From contig JBBHKE010003346.1 in the NCBI GenBank assembly GCA_037447655.1, forward strand, positions 64,178-128,177: 64,000 nucleotides of DNA, given 5' to 3'. Shown one piece after another: positions 23,821 to 34,599 of this stretch (positions within the stretch are counted from its first letter, which is position 1; every line of letters starts with the position of its first letter). The position numbers and the translations under genes were made by a program. The notes under the pieces were generated by a model, which worked only from the letters and a program-made list of their open reading frames with translations, did no database searches and had not been told where the DNA came from. The DNA comes from Zygnema cylindricum. Lineage: Eukaryota; Streptophyta; Zygnematophyceae; Zygnematales; Zygnemataceae.

Positions 23821-24874
23821 TGTTGTCCATAGCCTATTTCAGCCATGGATACTCACGGAAACACCCACAGACTACCTCAAAAACAATTGTGTTTTAGACT
23901 CCATAATGAATAAAATCACCTCAAACTGCACCAATATCTAGTATACTATAGACACTGTAAACTTTCAAAGTTATAGCTAAATCCACCAAAGAATCTAGAA
24001 GATATAAGCTCCAAAGTTTCCTAAAAATAGTTGATTACTTCTCAAACTAACCACGTAGACTTCTCACAGAATTCTACAGAGAAAACAGTACAGACTAAAA
24101 CTACAAACACATATATTTCCTAAATCATAGAATATCTTCACAAAGTTTCACATCAAAAAATCAATCAGAGTGATCACACCAACAAGTCAAAGTTGTAGAA
24201 AAAGAGTCTGCCATTTTTTTGATTAACTCAACTGTGATGCTCAAAATAATCTAAGTCCTACAAGTTATACTCAGAGAATTCACTACTCAATGAATGGAGG
24301 CATACAAACCGTACGGTATCTACCATCTACCTAAAATATTGTGAGTATACCCGAATAATTCAAAGTATGTTAGAATGAACAAATCTACACTAATAAACTA
24401 ATTAGCAAAAAGACAAACCTCTGTTGTACAGAATATTTACACCAACAGCCTCGAAAATCCGCATACTAGGCGTCAACTTGCTTAGTTATTTTAGATCTAC
24501 TTATGAATCTTCGTCCACTGACTTGTTTCATACCAATCGAAGTTGCGATGTCCCGTACCAGGTCATATTCATATTATTTACAGCTCTATCAGCTGCGTTG
24601 TCCGTACGGATCATATCCAAAATAATAGCAGCTGCATTGTGTCGTCTTTGTCACGTACCGGCGGCGTATATTTCAACATTTCGTTCATTTCACATTGGAT
24701 CGCTTCGCGATCCGCCGTCCATTTTTCAATTCTTATTCACGCCACTCATCGAGTCCCTTACGTCACTTTAGTTTTATCTGTACGTTCGCTCCCCCACTCC
24801 GTGAGTCCATTTCAACTGTCGCAAGCGCACGAAATGTCGCGTACGCACGAAACAAACTTTTCAAAACAAGAACA
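23821..24874. mobile_element. Solo LTR C, separate LTR family (1054 bp)
   Basis: The insertion begins TGTTGTCCATAG and ends AAACAAGAACA, with flanks ACAAG (23816-23820) and ACAAC (24875-24879), a target duplication with one mismatch. Removing it restores N-P-D-N-I-E-R in the RT frame. It has TG...CA ends but no internal region or second LTR, so I read it as a solo LTR. It shows no clear match to family A or B LTRs, and its orientation is not determined. The frames inside are not supported. Confidence 0.65.
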
Positions 24875-24879
24875 ACAAC

Positions 24880-25773
24880 ATTGAAAGGTATAAGGCCAAA
24901 CTAGTGGCTAAAGGGTACAATCAAAAAGAAGGTATTGACTTTGAAAAAACCTTCTCTCTAGTTGTCTGATTTCTCACTATCATTATTTTGCTAAGTGTAG
25001 CGGCTATAGAGAATATAGAAATACATCAAATGGATGTTAAAACGGCCATCTTGCATGGAGAGCTAGAAGAAACCATTTATATAAAGCAACCTAAAATGTA
25101 TGTAGAAAAAGGAAACGAATAGTAAGTGTGTAAATTGATGAAATCTCTGTTTGGGCTAAAACAAGCCTCGCGACAATGGAATTTGAAATTAGATGAGGTT
25201 TTGACTGGGCTAGGATTTAAGAGAATTAGCTCAGATCATTCTGTATATATCTTACAAAGAGAGGATGGGATAGTGTACATTGTTGTATATGTGGATGACC
25301 TACTATTAATAAGTAAGTCAATGGATGAAATAAACCGTATTAAAGCGGCTTTAAGGTCTAGGTTTGATATGAAAGACCTCGGTGAGGCCAAGTATATCTT
25401 AGGTATATAGGTAGAAAGATCCAGAAACAAAAGACTGATTATGTTGACTCAGAAAGAAGCGATAGGTAACATGCTTCAAAGATTTGAAATGAAATATGTA
25501 AAGGGATCTATAACTCCCATGGAATTTAGGCAAAAATTGGAAAGAAGGGATTCAGATTCAGGCATTATGGTGTGTGAGAGTGTAAAGTCAAGGGAGGAGG
25601 AGTTTATGGCTTCAAAGCCATATAGACCGGCAGTTGGAATTCTTATATATTTTATAAAATGTACGAGACCTGATATCGCAGCGGCTATAGGGGTCTTCAG
25701 TAGAAGTCTGTAGAATCCTAAAAAGCATACTGGGAAGCAGCAAAAAGGGTGTTGAATACTCAAAATCTTAAGC
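24880..25773 (+). pseudogene. A1 pol relic, part 2: reverse transcriptase
   Basis: RT of the Copia polyprotein. Readable blocks are ERYKAKLVAKGYNQKEGIDF, QMDVKTAILHGELEETIY, LFGLKQASRQWNLKLDE, YILQREDGIVYIVVYVDDLL (YVDD is intact) and RPDIAAAIGVFSRSL. Stops lie at about 24970, 25122 and 25410. B1 cuts it at the start of the RNase H domain. Confidence 0.88.
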
Positions 25774-26775
25774 TGCAATTTTGTGTCCTCCATTCGACTA
25801 CAAAATTCAGAAAGCCTCTAGGCAGTTTTTAACTAGCTCACTTTTAACCACAACCACTACTGCCCAAAGCAAACAAATTGACAATCTGATTGCACCCCTG
25901 TGTAGTCTGGACTCCCTTGACTTTGTAGCTAAGAGAATCACTAAAAAGAGTCGACCAACCGATAAGGTATGAGGTGGCAAAGATGCCAATTTATACAAAC
26001 TCTAAAAAAGAGAGGTGGCGTCAAAAAAAAATGCTAAGTCCTACTTCCCTCTCACAACCCCTATCTACTAGAGTACGATCCAATAAAATAATTGTAAAGT
26101 ACAAAAAGGCACTACGGCCGATGTCTTTTTTGTACGGCCTGTGAACAACAACGCCATTGAGTGGACGCGTGTCCACATAGTACTCGTCCGTGTGTTATCC
26201 GAAATTCTCGCGACCAAATATTATCTCTTCACGTGGCGCCCGGTCATGCCACATCCAAAAACGCCAATGTGACCATTCCGGGATGTCGATGACAATATGT
26301 GCCGTTGGATAAAAAACGACATTAAATGTTAGCCGTCAAAACAAATGTCCGATTCATTTGTTTCGTGCGGGATCACGTTCGCACTAAATATTAACTAGTT
26401 CTATGTCTCTTCAATATATGTCTGTTAATCTGATGAAATATCATAATACAGTTAAAGTTATTATCACACACTGTGTACTTTAACGAACTCCCACGACAGA
26501 TTGGTTAGAGCTGACAGCTATGCCGCGCTCTACCGGTCGGAGGTTCGAGCCCTGCCGGACTCTACCTTTTTGTTGAGAGTGACTTATGTCACTTTGTAGT
26601 CCTACCTATGGAGCTGAGGCAGCCATGGGTCCACCACTTTTTTTTTTTTTCAGTGACTACAACAACTATGGGGGATAAGGAAAGAGGTGGAGGCAGACTG
26701 CCTGCGCTTTTCTTTTCTTTTTCTATTAAGCTATTCAGACCTAGAAAATATTCGATAAATCTAGTGATTTCAACA
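25774..26775 (-). repeat. B1 3' LTR (1002 bp)
   Basis: In element sense it starts TGTTGAAATCACTAG and ends CAAAATTGCA. It contains an antisense tRNA-like block. Confidence 0.9.
26497..26568 (+). other. tRNA-like block in B1 3' LTR
   Basis: On the plus strand, opposite to the element: an A-box-like TTGGTTAGAGCTG, then about 40 bases later a B-box-like GGAGGTTCGAGCCC. The T-arm forms four of five pairs around TTCGAGC. It looks like a decayed tRNA or Pol III promoter, not a working tRNA gene. The right LTR has the matching block. Confidence 0.6.
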
Positions 26776-28460
26776 CTCCCCTTATTTTATAGTCTAACTT
26801 TAACTTCTCATTCAATCCACATTTTTCCCTACAATATTTTAACTTGAGAGAGGGCACATGTTTGGTCATCATGTCAGCCACCATTTCTTCATCAGACCTA
26901 TACACAATATTCACAATTTTTTTTTTCTCTCACGAAACTCAATATTATGTCCATATGCTTAGCTTTTAAATGATATTTTGGATTGGTTGCATTTTAAATA
27001 GCAACCTGATTATCACAAAAGACTTCATGCACTCCCTTTTTCATATACCCAGTTCTCCCAACAAGGACTTGACCCACATCATTTTTTTCACTGCAAAACA
27101 AGAGGCCATATACTCAACCTCCATAGTAGACTGAGCAACCAACTTTTGTTGCTTGCAGCTCCAACATCAAGTATCTTCCCCCACATACAACACATACCCC
27201 GAAGTGCATCTTCTCATAGGTGCATCCCCACAGCTGGCATCACTCCAAGTAGTGATATCAGTGTGCTCCCCTCCCAAATGCAACCATATCACTCTAGTTC
27301 CCACCAAATATCTCATGACTCTCTTGGTTGCCTCCTAGTCTCTCTTCGTAGGATCATTAAGACTCCTAGTGAGTACTCCAACTGCTGCCGCTATGTCCGG
27401 CTGGGCACAGTTCATAAAGTATATTGAGCTTCGTACAACTTCCCTGTAGGGGATAGACTTCATAAAGTCTATCTCTTCTAGACTAATTTATTATCTAAGA
27501 TTATCACTCCTCTTTCTACACTTCCATCACTTACTTTCTTCAAGTCCATGGGAGTAGTACATCTGTTTGCCTTTTCCATCTGGAATTTCTTAAGCATATT
27601 ACCTATTGCTTCTTTTTGAATAAGTATGATAATCTTTTTCCCCCTATCTCTCTCCATTTGAATTACCAAAATATATCTTGCCTCCCCTAAATCCTTCATG
27701 TCAAATCTGCTTCTAAGATCTTTCTTTAACTTTTGATGTTTTCCAAAGACTTACGTAACACCAACAGATCATCCACATAAATTGCAATAAAAATCACACC
27801 ATTCTCATCTTCAAACAAATAGATAGAATGATTAGAGCTGATCCCAATATATCCCAAACCGGTGAGAAACTCATCTAGTTTCTTATTCCACTGTCGTGGA
27901 GCCTGCTTCAGTCTATATAAGGACTTTATGAGCCTGCAGACTTTGCTCTCTTCTCCTTCCTCCACGAACCCCTCTGGTTGCCGCATGAAAATTTCTTCCT
28001 CTAATTCACCATTGAGAAATTCGGTCTTAATATCCATCTGGTGTATTTCCATGTCTTCCGCTGCCGGTAGCCCGAGGAGAATCATTACTGATGGGAAACG
28101 AAAACAACTAGAGCAAAAGTCTTCTCATAGTCAATCCCCTCCTTTTGGGTGAACCCTTTTGGTACCAACCAAGCTTTATATCTTTCAATTGTATTATATG
28201 CGTTCAATTTTAGTTTAAACACCCATTTACATGCAATCGGTTTTTTGTTTGGAGGACAGTACGCTAGTTCCCGAATATTTGCTTCCATGATGGAGGCCAT
28301 CTCATCATTTATGGCTCTAATCCATCTGTCTTTCTCCGGACTGTTCACTGCCTCCGAGTATGACTCACGCTCATCTGCGTGAGATAGCTTAGTTACCTTA
28401 TGAGCGGCTTGTTTCTCTTGTATCCTTTTGGTGCTCTTTCCCCCTCCCTCAAACTCCGAA
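26776..28460 (-). pseudogene. B1 RT and RNase H relic
   Basis: In element sense: IRELAYCPPNKKPIACKWVFKL (cited for order; motif core is KPIACKWVFKL), ERYKAWLVPKGFTQKEGIDY, QMDIKTEFLNGELEEEIFMR, SLYRLKQAPRQWNKKLDE, FIAIYVDDLLVL with YVDD intact, then MKDLGEARYIL and the connection to RNase H at 26.85-27.42 kb. Several frameshifts (near 28085, 27720 and 27470) and stops. It replicates the element when intact; here it is broken. Confidence 0.87.
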
Positions 28461-29998
28461 GCTGGAATGGAAGAAAGTTTTGGATTTCTCCTAACTGACT
28501 CATCAGCTTACCTATCCATGGAACACGGTTTTGGTTCCTCCTCTTCTGTCTCCTCAAAGTCTAATGGAATATGTGAGGTTTCCGATGGATCTCCTGTATC
28601 TTGGATCTCCCATGAATCTGCAATCACTGTTTCACTCATGTCACTTTCGACAACGACCGAGTTCTCCCCACTTTTGGACTCAAATCTGATTCTTATCTTC
28701 TTGGTGTATTTGAATGGGTCAAATGACTTCCCTTCATCTATGACAACTAGGTGTTTGACCAGAAAAAAATATTTCTTTGGTAAGTCATAGTCATTATATC
28801 CCTTACGATCGTCATCATATCCTACAAAGTATCCAAGTTTTCCCTTAGCATCTAGTTTCCAGTTTTTCCTATTCGTGTCAAGATTGTAAACTTCGCTACC
28901 GAATTCTTTAAGGTGAGCTTTATCTAATTTCCTTCCAACCCATCTCTCATAAGGTGTCAATCCTTTCACGGCTGAGGTAAAGACTATATTTTTAATGTAG
29001 TTGGCAAAGTTAATGGCTTCTACCCAAAATCTCTTTCCTAATTTCTTGTCGGCCAACATACTGCATACACTATCTCCTAGTGTTCGGTTCAACCTCTCAG
29101 CTACCCCATTTTGTTTCGAATTATATGGGACAGTTATTTAGCGATGAACTCCCTCATCCCTCAAGTATTCCTCAAACAGGTTAGAGGTATATTCTCCCCC
29201 ATTATCACTCCTTATTCTTTTAATGGGGGTTCCATGGAACTTCTCACTTTAGGCTTTATATTATTTGAAGTAAGTTAGTGTTTCAGACTTTGTATTTAGG
29301 AAGTAGATTATAGAGTATCTAAACCAGTCATCGGTTATTGTCAACATAAACCTCTTCCCTCCGACTGAAGGTACTTTTGTAGGTGCCCAGATATATGTGT
29401 GGACCAAATCTAGTACTTTCTCACCCCTATATGTGGCGGCTTTGGGAAAAAGAAGTCTGTGAGCCTTACCTTAAACATAGCCACTACAAACATCCACCAT
29501 TTTATTCTCCCCAAATTGAATGCCTTCTTCTACACCAAGCTTCTTTATTTCCCTCAGCCTATCAAAATGCACAGGCCCCAACCGCTAATGCCGAATCATC
29601 AACTTTGGAACACCAACATAGTAAACATTCTTCTTTTTATTACTCAGGTGAAGCCTAAATATTCTTTGGCTACCCTTATCTGCCGTGAAGTAGACTTCAT
29701 CCCCATACTTAGCTGTAACGACTCCCTTTTTAGTGAAGGTACCAAACTCTTTGTCATCTAACACAGCCGTAGAGATAAGATTTTTACTCAGCTGAGGAAT
29801 GTAGAGTTCATCTGAGAATGTGAGTATATAAGTCTTTCCCTCCACTAAGAATTTCTGAACTACCTACCCCACTAGATTTGTTGTAACCACTCTCCTATAC
29901 CCATACTCTATCTCTACAATAGGGATTTTTCTTAGCTTACTAAAGAGGTGCTTATCACGACACATATGCATGGATGCACTTGAGTCGATAATCCATCC
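28461..29998 (-). pseudogene. B1 protease and integrase relic
   Basis: The protease motif is DSSAS (near 29.97 kb) where active relatives have DTGAS or DSGAS, so the Gly is lost. The integrase GAG-pre region (near 29.6 kb) has lost much of its zinc finger. The core end is NRTLGDSVCSML and FWVEAINFANYIKN, and a C-terminal region GYFVGYDDDRKGYNDYDL is open from 29092 to 28508. Stops interrupt the core at about 29.14 and 29.25 kb. Confidence 0.85.
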
Positions 29999-31110
29999 TT
30001 CTTACGGAGCTTCCCGAATTGCTCCGAGAACACACTTATTTTTCTGAGGGATCTCCTTCTCGTCCAGACTTTTGTCAAGAAGAAGCTCCCCATCATCCTC
30101 CTTAGAAGACTCGTCCTCGATCTCTCCTCTCACTTTTGTGACCACAAGTGCCTTCTTCTTCCCTCCGGAAGAACCCCCTCTACGGTTCCTTTGGAGCCTC
30201 AGCTCCGACAGCTTAACACAATTCGCTATGAAGTGTCCCGACTTTTTACAAAAGGGACGAAGACCCTTTGGGAGCCTCGGTCCTCCAGACTGATCTCTCT
30301 CTCCTTTGTACATTTTTTTGGATCCTTCACCCATCGGTTTCCTCCTGCAGCTAGAGCTTGGATGTTATTTTCCCCTCTTCTGATCTCAATTGTGTTCTCC
30401 TGCACAAGTATCATCCGGACCACTGTGTTCCACTTCCATGAACTGTCACTCATTTCCTATACGCGATACACTATGTTTTCATACTCGTCGAGTAACTTCA
30501 TGATGGTAGTGTTAACTTTCATCTTCATTGTACATGTCCACCAGACACTCTCTATTTCCATATACAAACAAGAGAGATCATTACAATAGTCTAACATCTT
30601 TCCTTTTTTGTAAGTATAATTCCCTAACTTTTGTTTGGCCAACTAGAGCTCCTGAATAGTACTAGCTCTATAGATTTCCACCAAACTAACGCACAACTCC
30701 TCGGCCTTGTAAATGTGAAGATAGGGGGTTGCCAAAGCTTGAGTGAGGTGTCTTAGAATGAAGTTTTTGGCAACCATGTTGATGTCTTCCCACGTTATGG
30801 TATCGTTCTCCGCGGTCTTCACGGCCCCCGCTCCGGGTGCCGTGGTAATTGGAGCAATAAGAGTAAGAGGCGTCTCCTTCTCTTTCCCCTTTTCGGACTC
30901 ACTGCTGTCTCCGTCATCTCCCTCCTCTGCCGCAACAAATGTTGCTGCACAAAACCTTATTCCACCAAACCCTAGTGGAGTTTCCAGAGGTGGACGTTTC
31001 ACTTGTCTACTGACACAGTATCGTTTTTCACACAAAGCCCTTGTCATCATAGCTTCCCAATAGATAAATCCAGATCAATTGAAGGTGGGCACCCTAGAAG
31101 GTGGGCCCAT
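29999..31110 (-). pseudogene. B1 gag relic
   Basis: The start codon lies in the primer-binding site four bases after the LTR, giving MGPPS. Readable parts are MMTRALCEKRY, an acidic Ser/Glu linker, MVAKNFILRHLTQALATPYL, KLLDEYENIVYRV and the zinc knuckle FCKKSGHFIANC, whose first Cys has become Arg. Stops near 31.06 and 30.64 kb. Confidence 0.85.
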
Positions 31111-31114
31111 AACC
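31100..31114 (-). other. B1 primer-binding site, half-tRNA type
   Basis: In element sense GGTTATGGGCCCACC directly follows the LTR. From known plant initiator tRNA-Met sequence, this pairs over 15 bases with the anticodon arm (GGTGGGCCCATAACC). The gag ATG within it pairs with the CAU anticodon. Confidence 0.75.
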
Positions 31115-32128
31115 TGCAATTCTGTGTTTTCTATTAGACTACAGAATTCAAGAAGCCTTTAGGTAGTTTTTAACTAACCCACTTTCAGCCACAACCACTG
31201 CTCCCCAAGTAGGCAAATTGACATTTGACTGCACCCCTGTGTAGTCTGGACTCCCCTAAGTCTGTAGCTAAAATAATCACTCAAAAGAGCCAACGAGCCG
31301 ATAAGGTATCAGGTGGCAAAGATGCCAATTTATAAAAACTCTCAAAAAAAGAGGTGACTGTCAAAAAAAAAATGCAAAGTCCTACTTCCCTCTCACAACC
31401 CCTATCTACTACAGTACGATCCTATGAAATAACTGTAAAGTACAGAAAGGCACTACAGCTGATGTCTTTTCTGTACGGCGTGTGTACGACAATGCCATTG
31501 AGTGGACGCGTGTCCACATAGTACATCTTCGAGTGTTCTCTGGAATTCTCGTGACTAAATATTATCTCTCCACGTGGCGCCCGGTCATGCCACGTCCAAA
31601 AACACCAATGTGCCAATTCCGAGATCTCGACGGCGATATGTGTTGTTGGATAAAAAATGACATTAAATGTTAGTCGTCAAAACAAATGTCCGATTCATTT
31701 GTTTTGTGTGGGATCACGTTCGCACTAAATATTAACTAGTTGTATGTCCTTTCATTCATATGACCGTTAATTGGATGAAAAATCATAAAAGAGTTAAAGT
31801 AATTATCACACCCTATGTAGTTTAACGAACTCCTACAATTGCCTGTTTAGAGTTGACGACTACGCCGCGCTCTACCGGTCGGAGGTGCCGGTCGGAGGTT
31901 CGAGTCCTGCCGCACTCAACTTTTTTGTGTAGAGGTACTTATGTCACTCTTTAGTACTGCCTATGGAGCTGAGGTAGCCATGGCTCCACCACTCTCTCTC
32001 TCTCATTCAGTGATTACCACAGGTATATGGGATAGAGGAAAGAGGTGGAGGCAGACTGCCTGCGCTTTTATTTTTCTATTAAGCTATTCAGACCTAGAAA
32101 ATACTCCATAAATCTAGTGATTTCAACA
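31115..32128 (-). repeat. B1 5' LTR (1014 bp)
   Basis: Matches 25774-26775 with scattered changes. A 14-bp duplication lies within its tRNA-like block (about 31.87-31.90 kb). It ends TTCAACA before the TTAGC flank. Confidence 0.9.
31840..31912 (+). other. tRNA-like block in B1 5' LTR
   Basis: Counterpart of 26497-26568: CTGTTTAGAGTTGACGAC, then GGAGGTTCGAGTCCTGCC, with a local duplication of CCGGTCGGAGGT between them. Antisense to the element. Confidence 0.55.
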
Positions 32129-32133
32129 TTAGC

Positions 32134-32643
32134 TTTTACTCGAAGGAGGAGAAGTGAAAATACAGACGTGGAGGGATGCTAGCTATGGGGACATGCTAAG
32201 CCGAAAATCTACAACCGGTTTTGTTTTTAAAATTGGAGATGGAACTTGCTGCTGGAGTAGCAAACTACAAAAGGTTATAGCTCAATCCACAATGGAGTCA
32301 AAATACGTGGCAGTAACTTCTGCCTTGATGGGGCTCTTATGGGTTAAGTCTGTTTTACAAAAACTTAGGTGTATGCAAACAAGTCTTCAGTCTATCTGGT
32401 GTGACAACCAATCAGCCATTGCGATTGCCTCTAGCCCTTCTACTCATTTTAAAAGCAAACACATGGATGTTAGACTTCACTTTGTCAAAGAAAAGGTGCT
32501 TGCAAAAGTGATTAAATTGTGTTATTTACCGGATGAGGAGATGGTGGTTGACATGTTAACTAAAGTCCTACCTGCTTTAAGTTGCAATTTTGCAGAGAAG
32601 CTATTAGACTAAGTGAGTAACTGAGTCTAAAGATTTAGGGTAG
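32134..32643 (+). pseudogene. A1 pol relic, part 3: RNase H
   Basis: The long open frame 32154-32612 encodes the Copia RNase H: YGDMLSRKSTTGFVFKIGDG, CCWSSKLQKVIAQSTMESKY, WCDNQSAIAIASSP and DMLTKVLPAL. It is cut off from the RT by B1. A short spacer and the purine tract GGGTAG lead to the 3' LTR. Confidence 0.9.
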
Positions 32644-33770
32644 TGTTGTAATTTGAAATCTTTATTTCAGTAGATAGAGCTTTGAGAGGAATCCAAAAGG
32701 ACTAAAAATATTTTTTGAATAGTTTTGTGTAATACTTACCTTTATTAGTGTTATAGTAGCAGAAGTACAATAGAGTGTATTATACCTCTACAGGGTGGTG
32801 TCGACAAGAGAGGCGTATGTAGGTTTTACGGAGTAGTGTCCATATCAGGTTACACGCGTCACGCAGTGGACGAGTAGATTCGCTGGCTCAGACGAACGAA
32901 AAGTTTACCGAATTTTTCGGATATGAATGGTACGATATCGATTATGATCATTGATTTCGAATCGTGTGGACGGACGCGATTCACGTGGGACCACAAATGA
33001 CGAAGCATACTGTACGCACACAAGTGTATCGGACAAACGATGACTAAGCCGAACATTCGGGAAAAGAATTGTGAGAGATCAAAGTAAGTCGTCGATACGA
33101 ACCAATTCGACGGACGCGATTAAATTTGGGACTGCAATGACTAAGTGCGCCGTACGCACTCACAGTGTCCGTACCTCTAACCAACATTTATCTAGACTTT
33201 TATGTTTAATGCTGACTAAGCGTCGGCAACATAAATTGTACAAACGCTATTTGTAAATATTTTGAAAACACATTGTTGGCGTTTAGTGCATTAGAATTTA
33301 GTGATTACACTGTTCATTTAACAACACGTATTAATTAGGGTTTTGAAGGTACTCTTGGTACAGTGACGTACTGGTTGTATAGTTGGTCGTAAGTCAGGAT
33401 AGTATTCTAGTATGACCACCCGAATTAGTGTGACCAGTGAATACACATTGTGAGTATATAGGTTAGGACTTACGAAATTTTGTATCATCCAGTTTTGGGA
33501 TTATGACATTTTAAGGGCAGTTTTTGGAAACTTTTAGAAGTCATATCTTATAGTTTACTAGGTCATTTGGGCTAGAATTTTGGGAATTGTTAGTGTAGTC
33601 TGTTGTGTATCACTGTGATAAATTTGAGGCATAGTATGCCTTTTGAGTCATATTTTGTGTAAGCTGAAATTTGGCATTTGAGTTGGTGCTTGGTAGTTTT
33701 TGTTGTTTTCCTTGTTTACTTCCACTACTAGTGTTGGTTCTCCTCCTGCAAGTGTGGTTGTAGAACAACA
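32644..33770 (+). repeat. A1 3' LTR (1127 bp)
   Basis: Starts TGTTGTAATTTGAAATC and ends GTAGAACAACA just before the TATAC target duplication. It is visibly diverged from the 5' LTR, so A1 is not recent. The LTR-encoded start codon is lost here (GTTTACTTCC in place of ATGTCTACTTCC). Confidence 0.9.
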
Positions 33771-33775
33771 TATAC

Positions 33776-34599
33776 TCATAGTGAGTACCTACTAGTCACA
33801 CTTATTCGGGTGACCGTACTACTATACTATCTTGACTTACGACAAAGTGTCCTACTTGTATATCTCTATACCGTAAGTACTTCCAAAACCCTTATTACTA
33901 CTACCTGTCGCAAAATGAACACTTAACTCTAAATTCAAATGCACTAAATGCGAACCATTTTTTTTCTAGATATTTACAAATAGCGTTTGTACACTTAATC
34001 GTGTCGATTGCTTAGTCAGCATTAATTGCAAAAGTCCAGGTAAATATTGATTTCGTGCTACGAACATCCTAAGTGCGTACGACCCACTTAGTCATTGTGG
34101 TCCCCACTTTAATCACGTCCGTCGAACTGGTTCGTATCAACATCTTACTTTCAATCTCTCACAATTATGTCCCGCATGTTCGGATTAGTCTTCGTCCACC
34201 CGATTCGAAAAATCTGCCCGTATAATTGTTGACACGCGTATGTGGAAGTTGGTCGCCACTCTGGAATATCTACGTCATATTTAATTCTCGACGCGTGTCT
34301 TTGCAAAACCACAGTACTGTACCATATATTTCGGAAATATCCAGTCCGAATTTCGTTTGTCTGATTCGGGGAATCCGCTTGTCTAATGCGTGACGCGTGT
34401 AACTAGTTGTCGGTGCCACTCTATAAAACATGTATAGGCAGCGCGCATCCCTATAGAAGTACAGTACACTCTATTGTAGTTCTGCTAGTGTAACAATAAT
34501 AAAGGTAAGTATTACAACAAAAACTACTTAGAAAATATTCGAAGTCCGTAGCCCCTCTCACAACCCTATTTCCTGAAATAAAGATTTCAATTTACAACA
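33776..34599 (-). repeat. A0 3' LTR, proximal part
   Basis: Continuation of the LTR piece at 19640-19957 on the other side of A1. In element sense it starts TGTTGTAAATTG next to the A0 polypurine tract. Confidence 0.85.

Larger units (their letters stand above)
25774..32128 (-). mobile_element. Copia element B1 (family B), complete but decayed
   Basis: Minus-strand Ty1/Copia element with both LTRs (3' LTR 25774-26775, 5' LTR 31115-32128), inserted in the A1 pol region. Flanks are TAAGC (25769-25773) and TTAGC (32129-32133), a target duplication with one mismatch. The internal region holds gag, protease, integrase, RT and RNase H in Copia order with several stops. The purine tract GGGGAG next to the 3' LTR and the primer-binding site next to the 5' LTR are visible. 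Confidence 0.93.
19958..33770 (+). mobile_element. Copia element A1 (family A), interrupted by solo LTR C and B1
   Basis: Plus-strand element with LTRs 19958-21097 and 32644-33770, flanked by TATAC at 19953-19957 and 33771-33775. It lies inside the A0 LTR. The internal order is gag, protease, integrase, reverse transcriptase, RNase H. It is broken by solo LTR C in the RT region and by B1 between RT and RNase H, and by many stops. Without the inserts it would be about 6.4 kb, a normal Copia size. Confidence 0.92.

Noticed and set aside
26480-26775. Independent tRNA-derived SINE
   Set aside because: The same block is at the same place in both B1 LTRs and in related LTRs, inside the LTR borders set by flank duplications.
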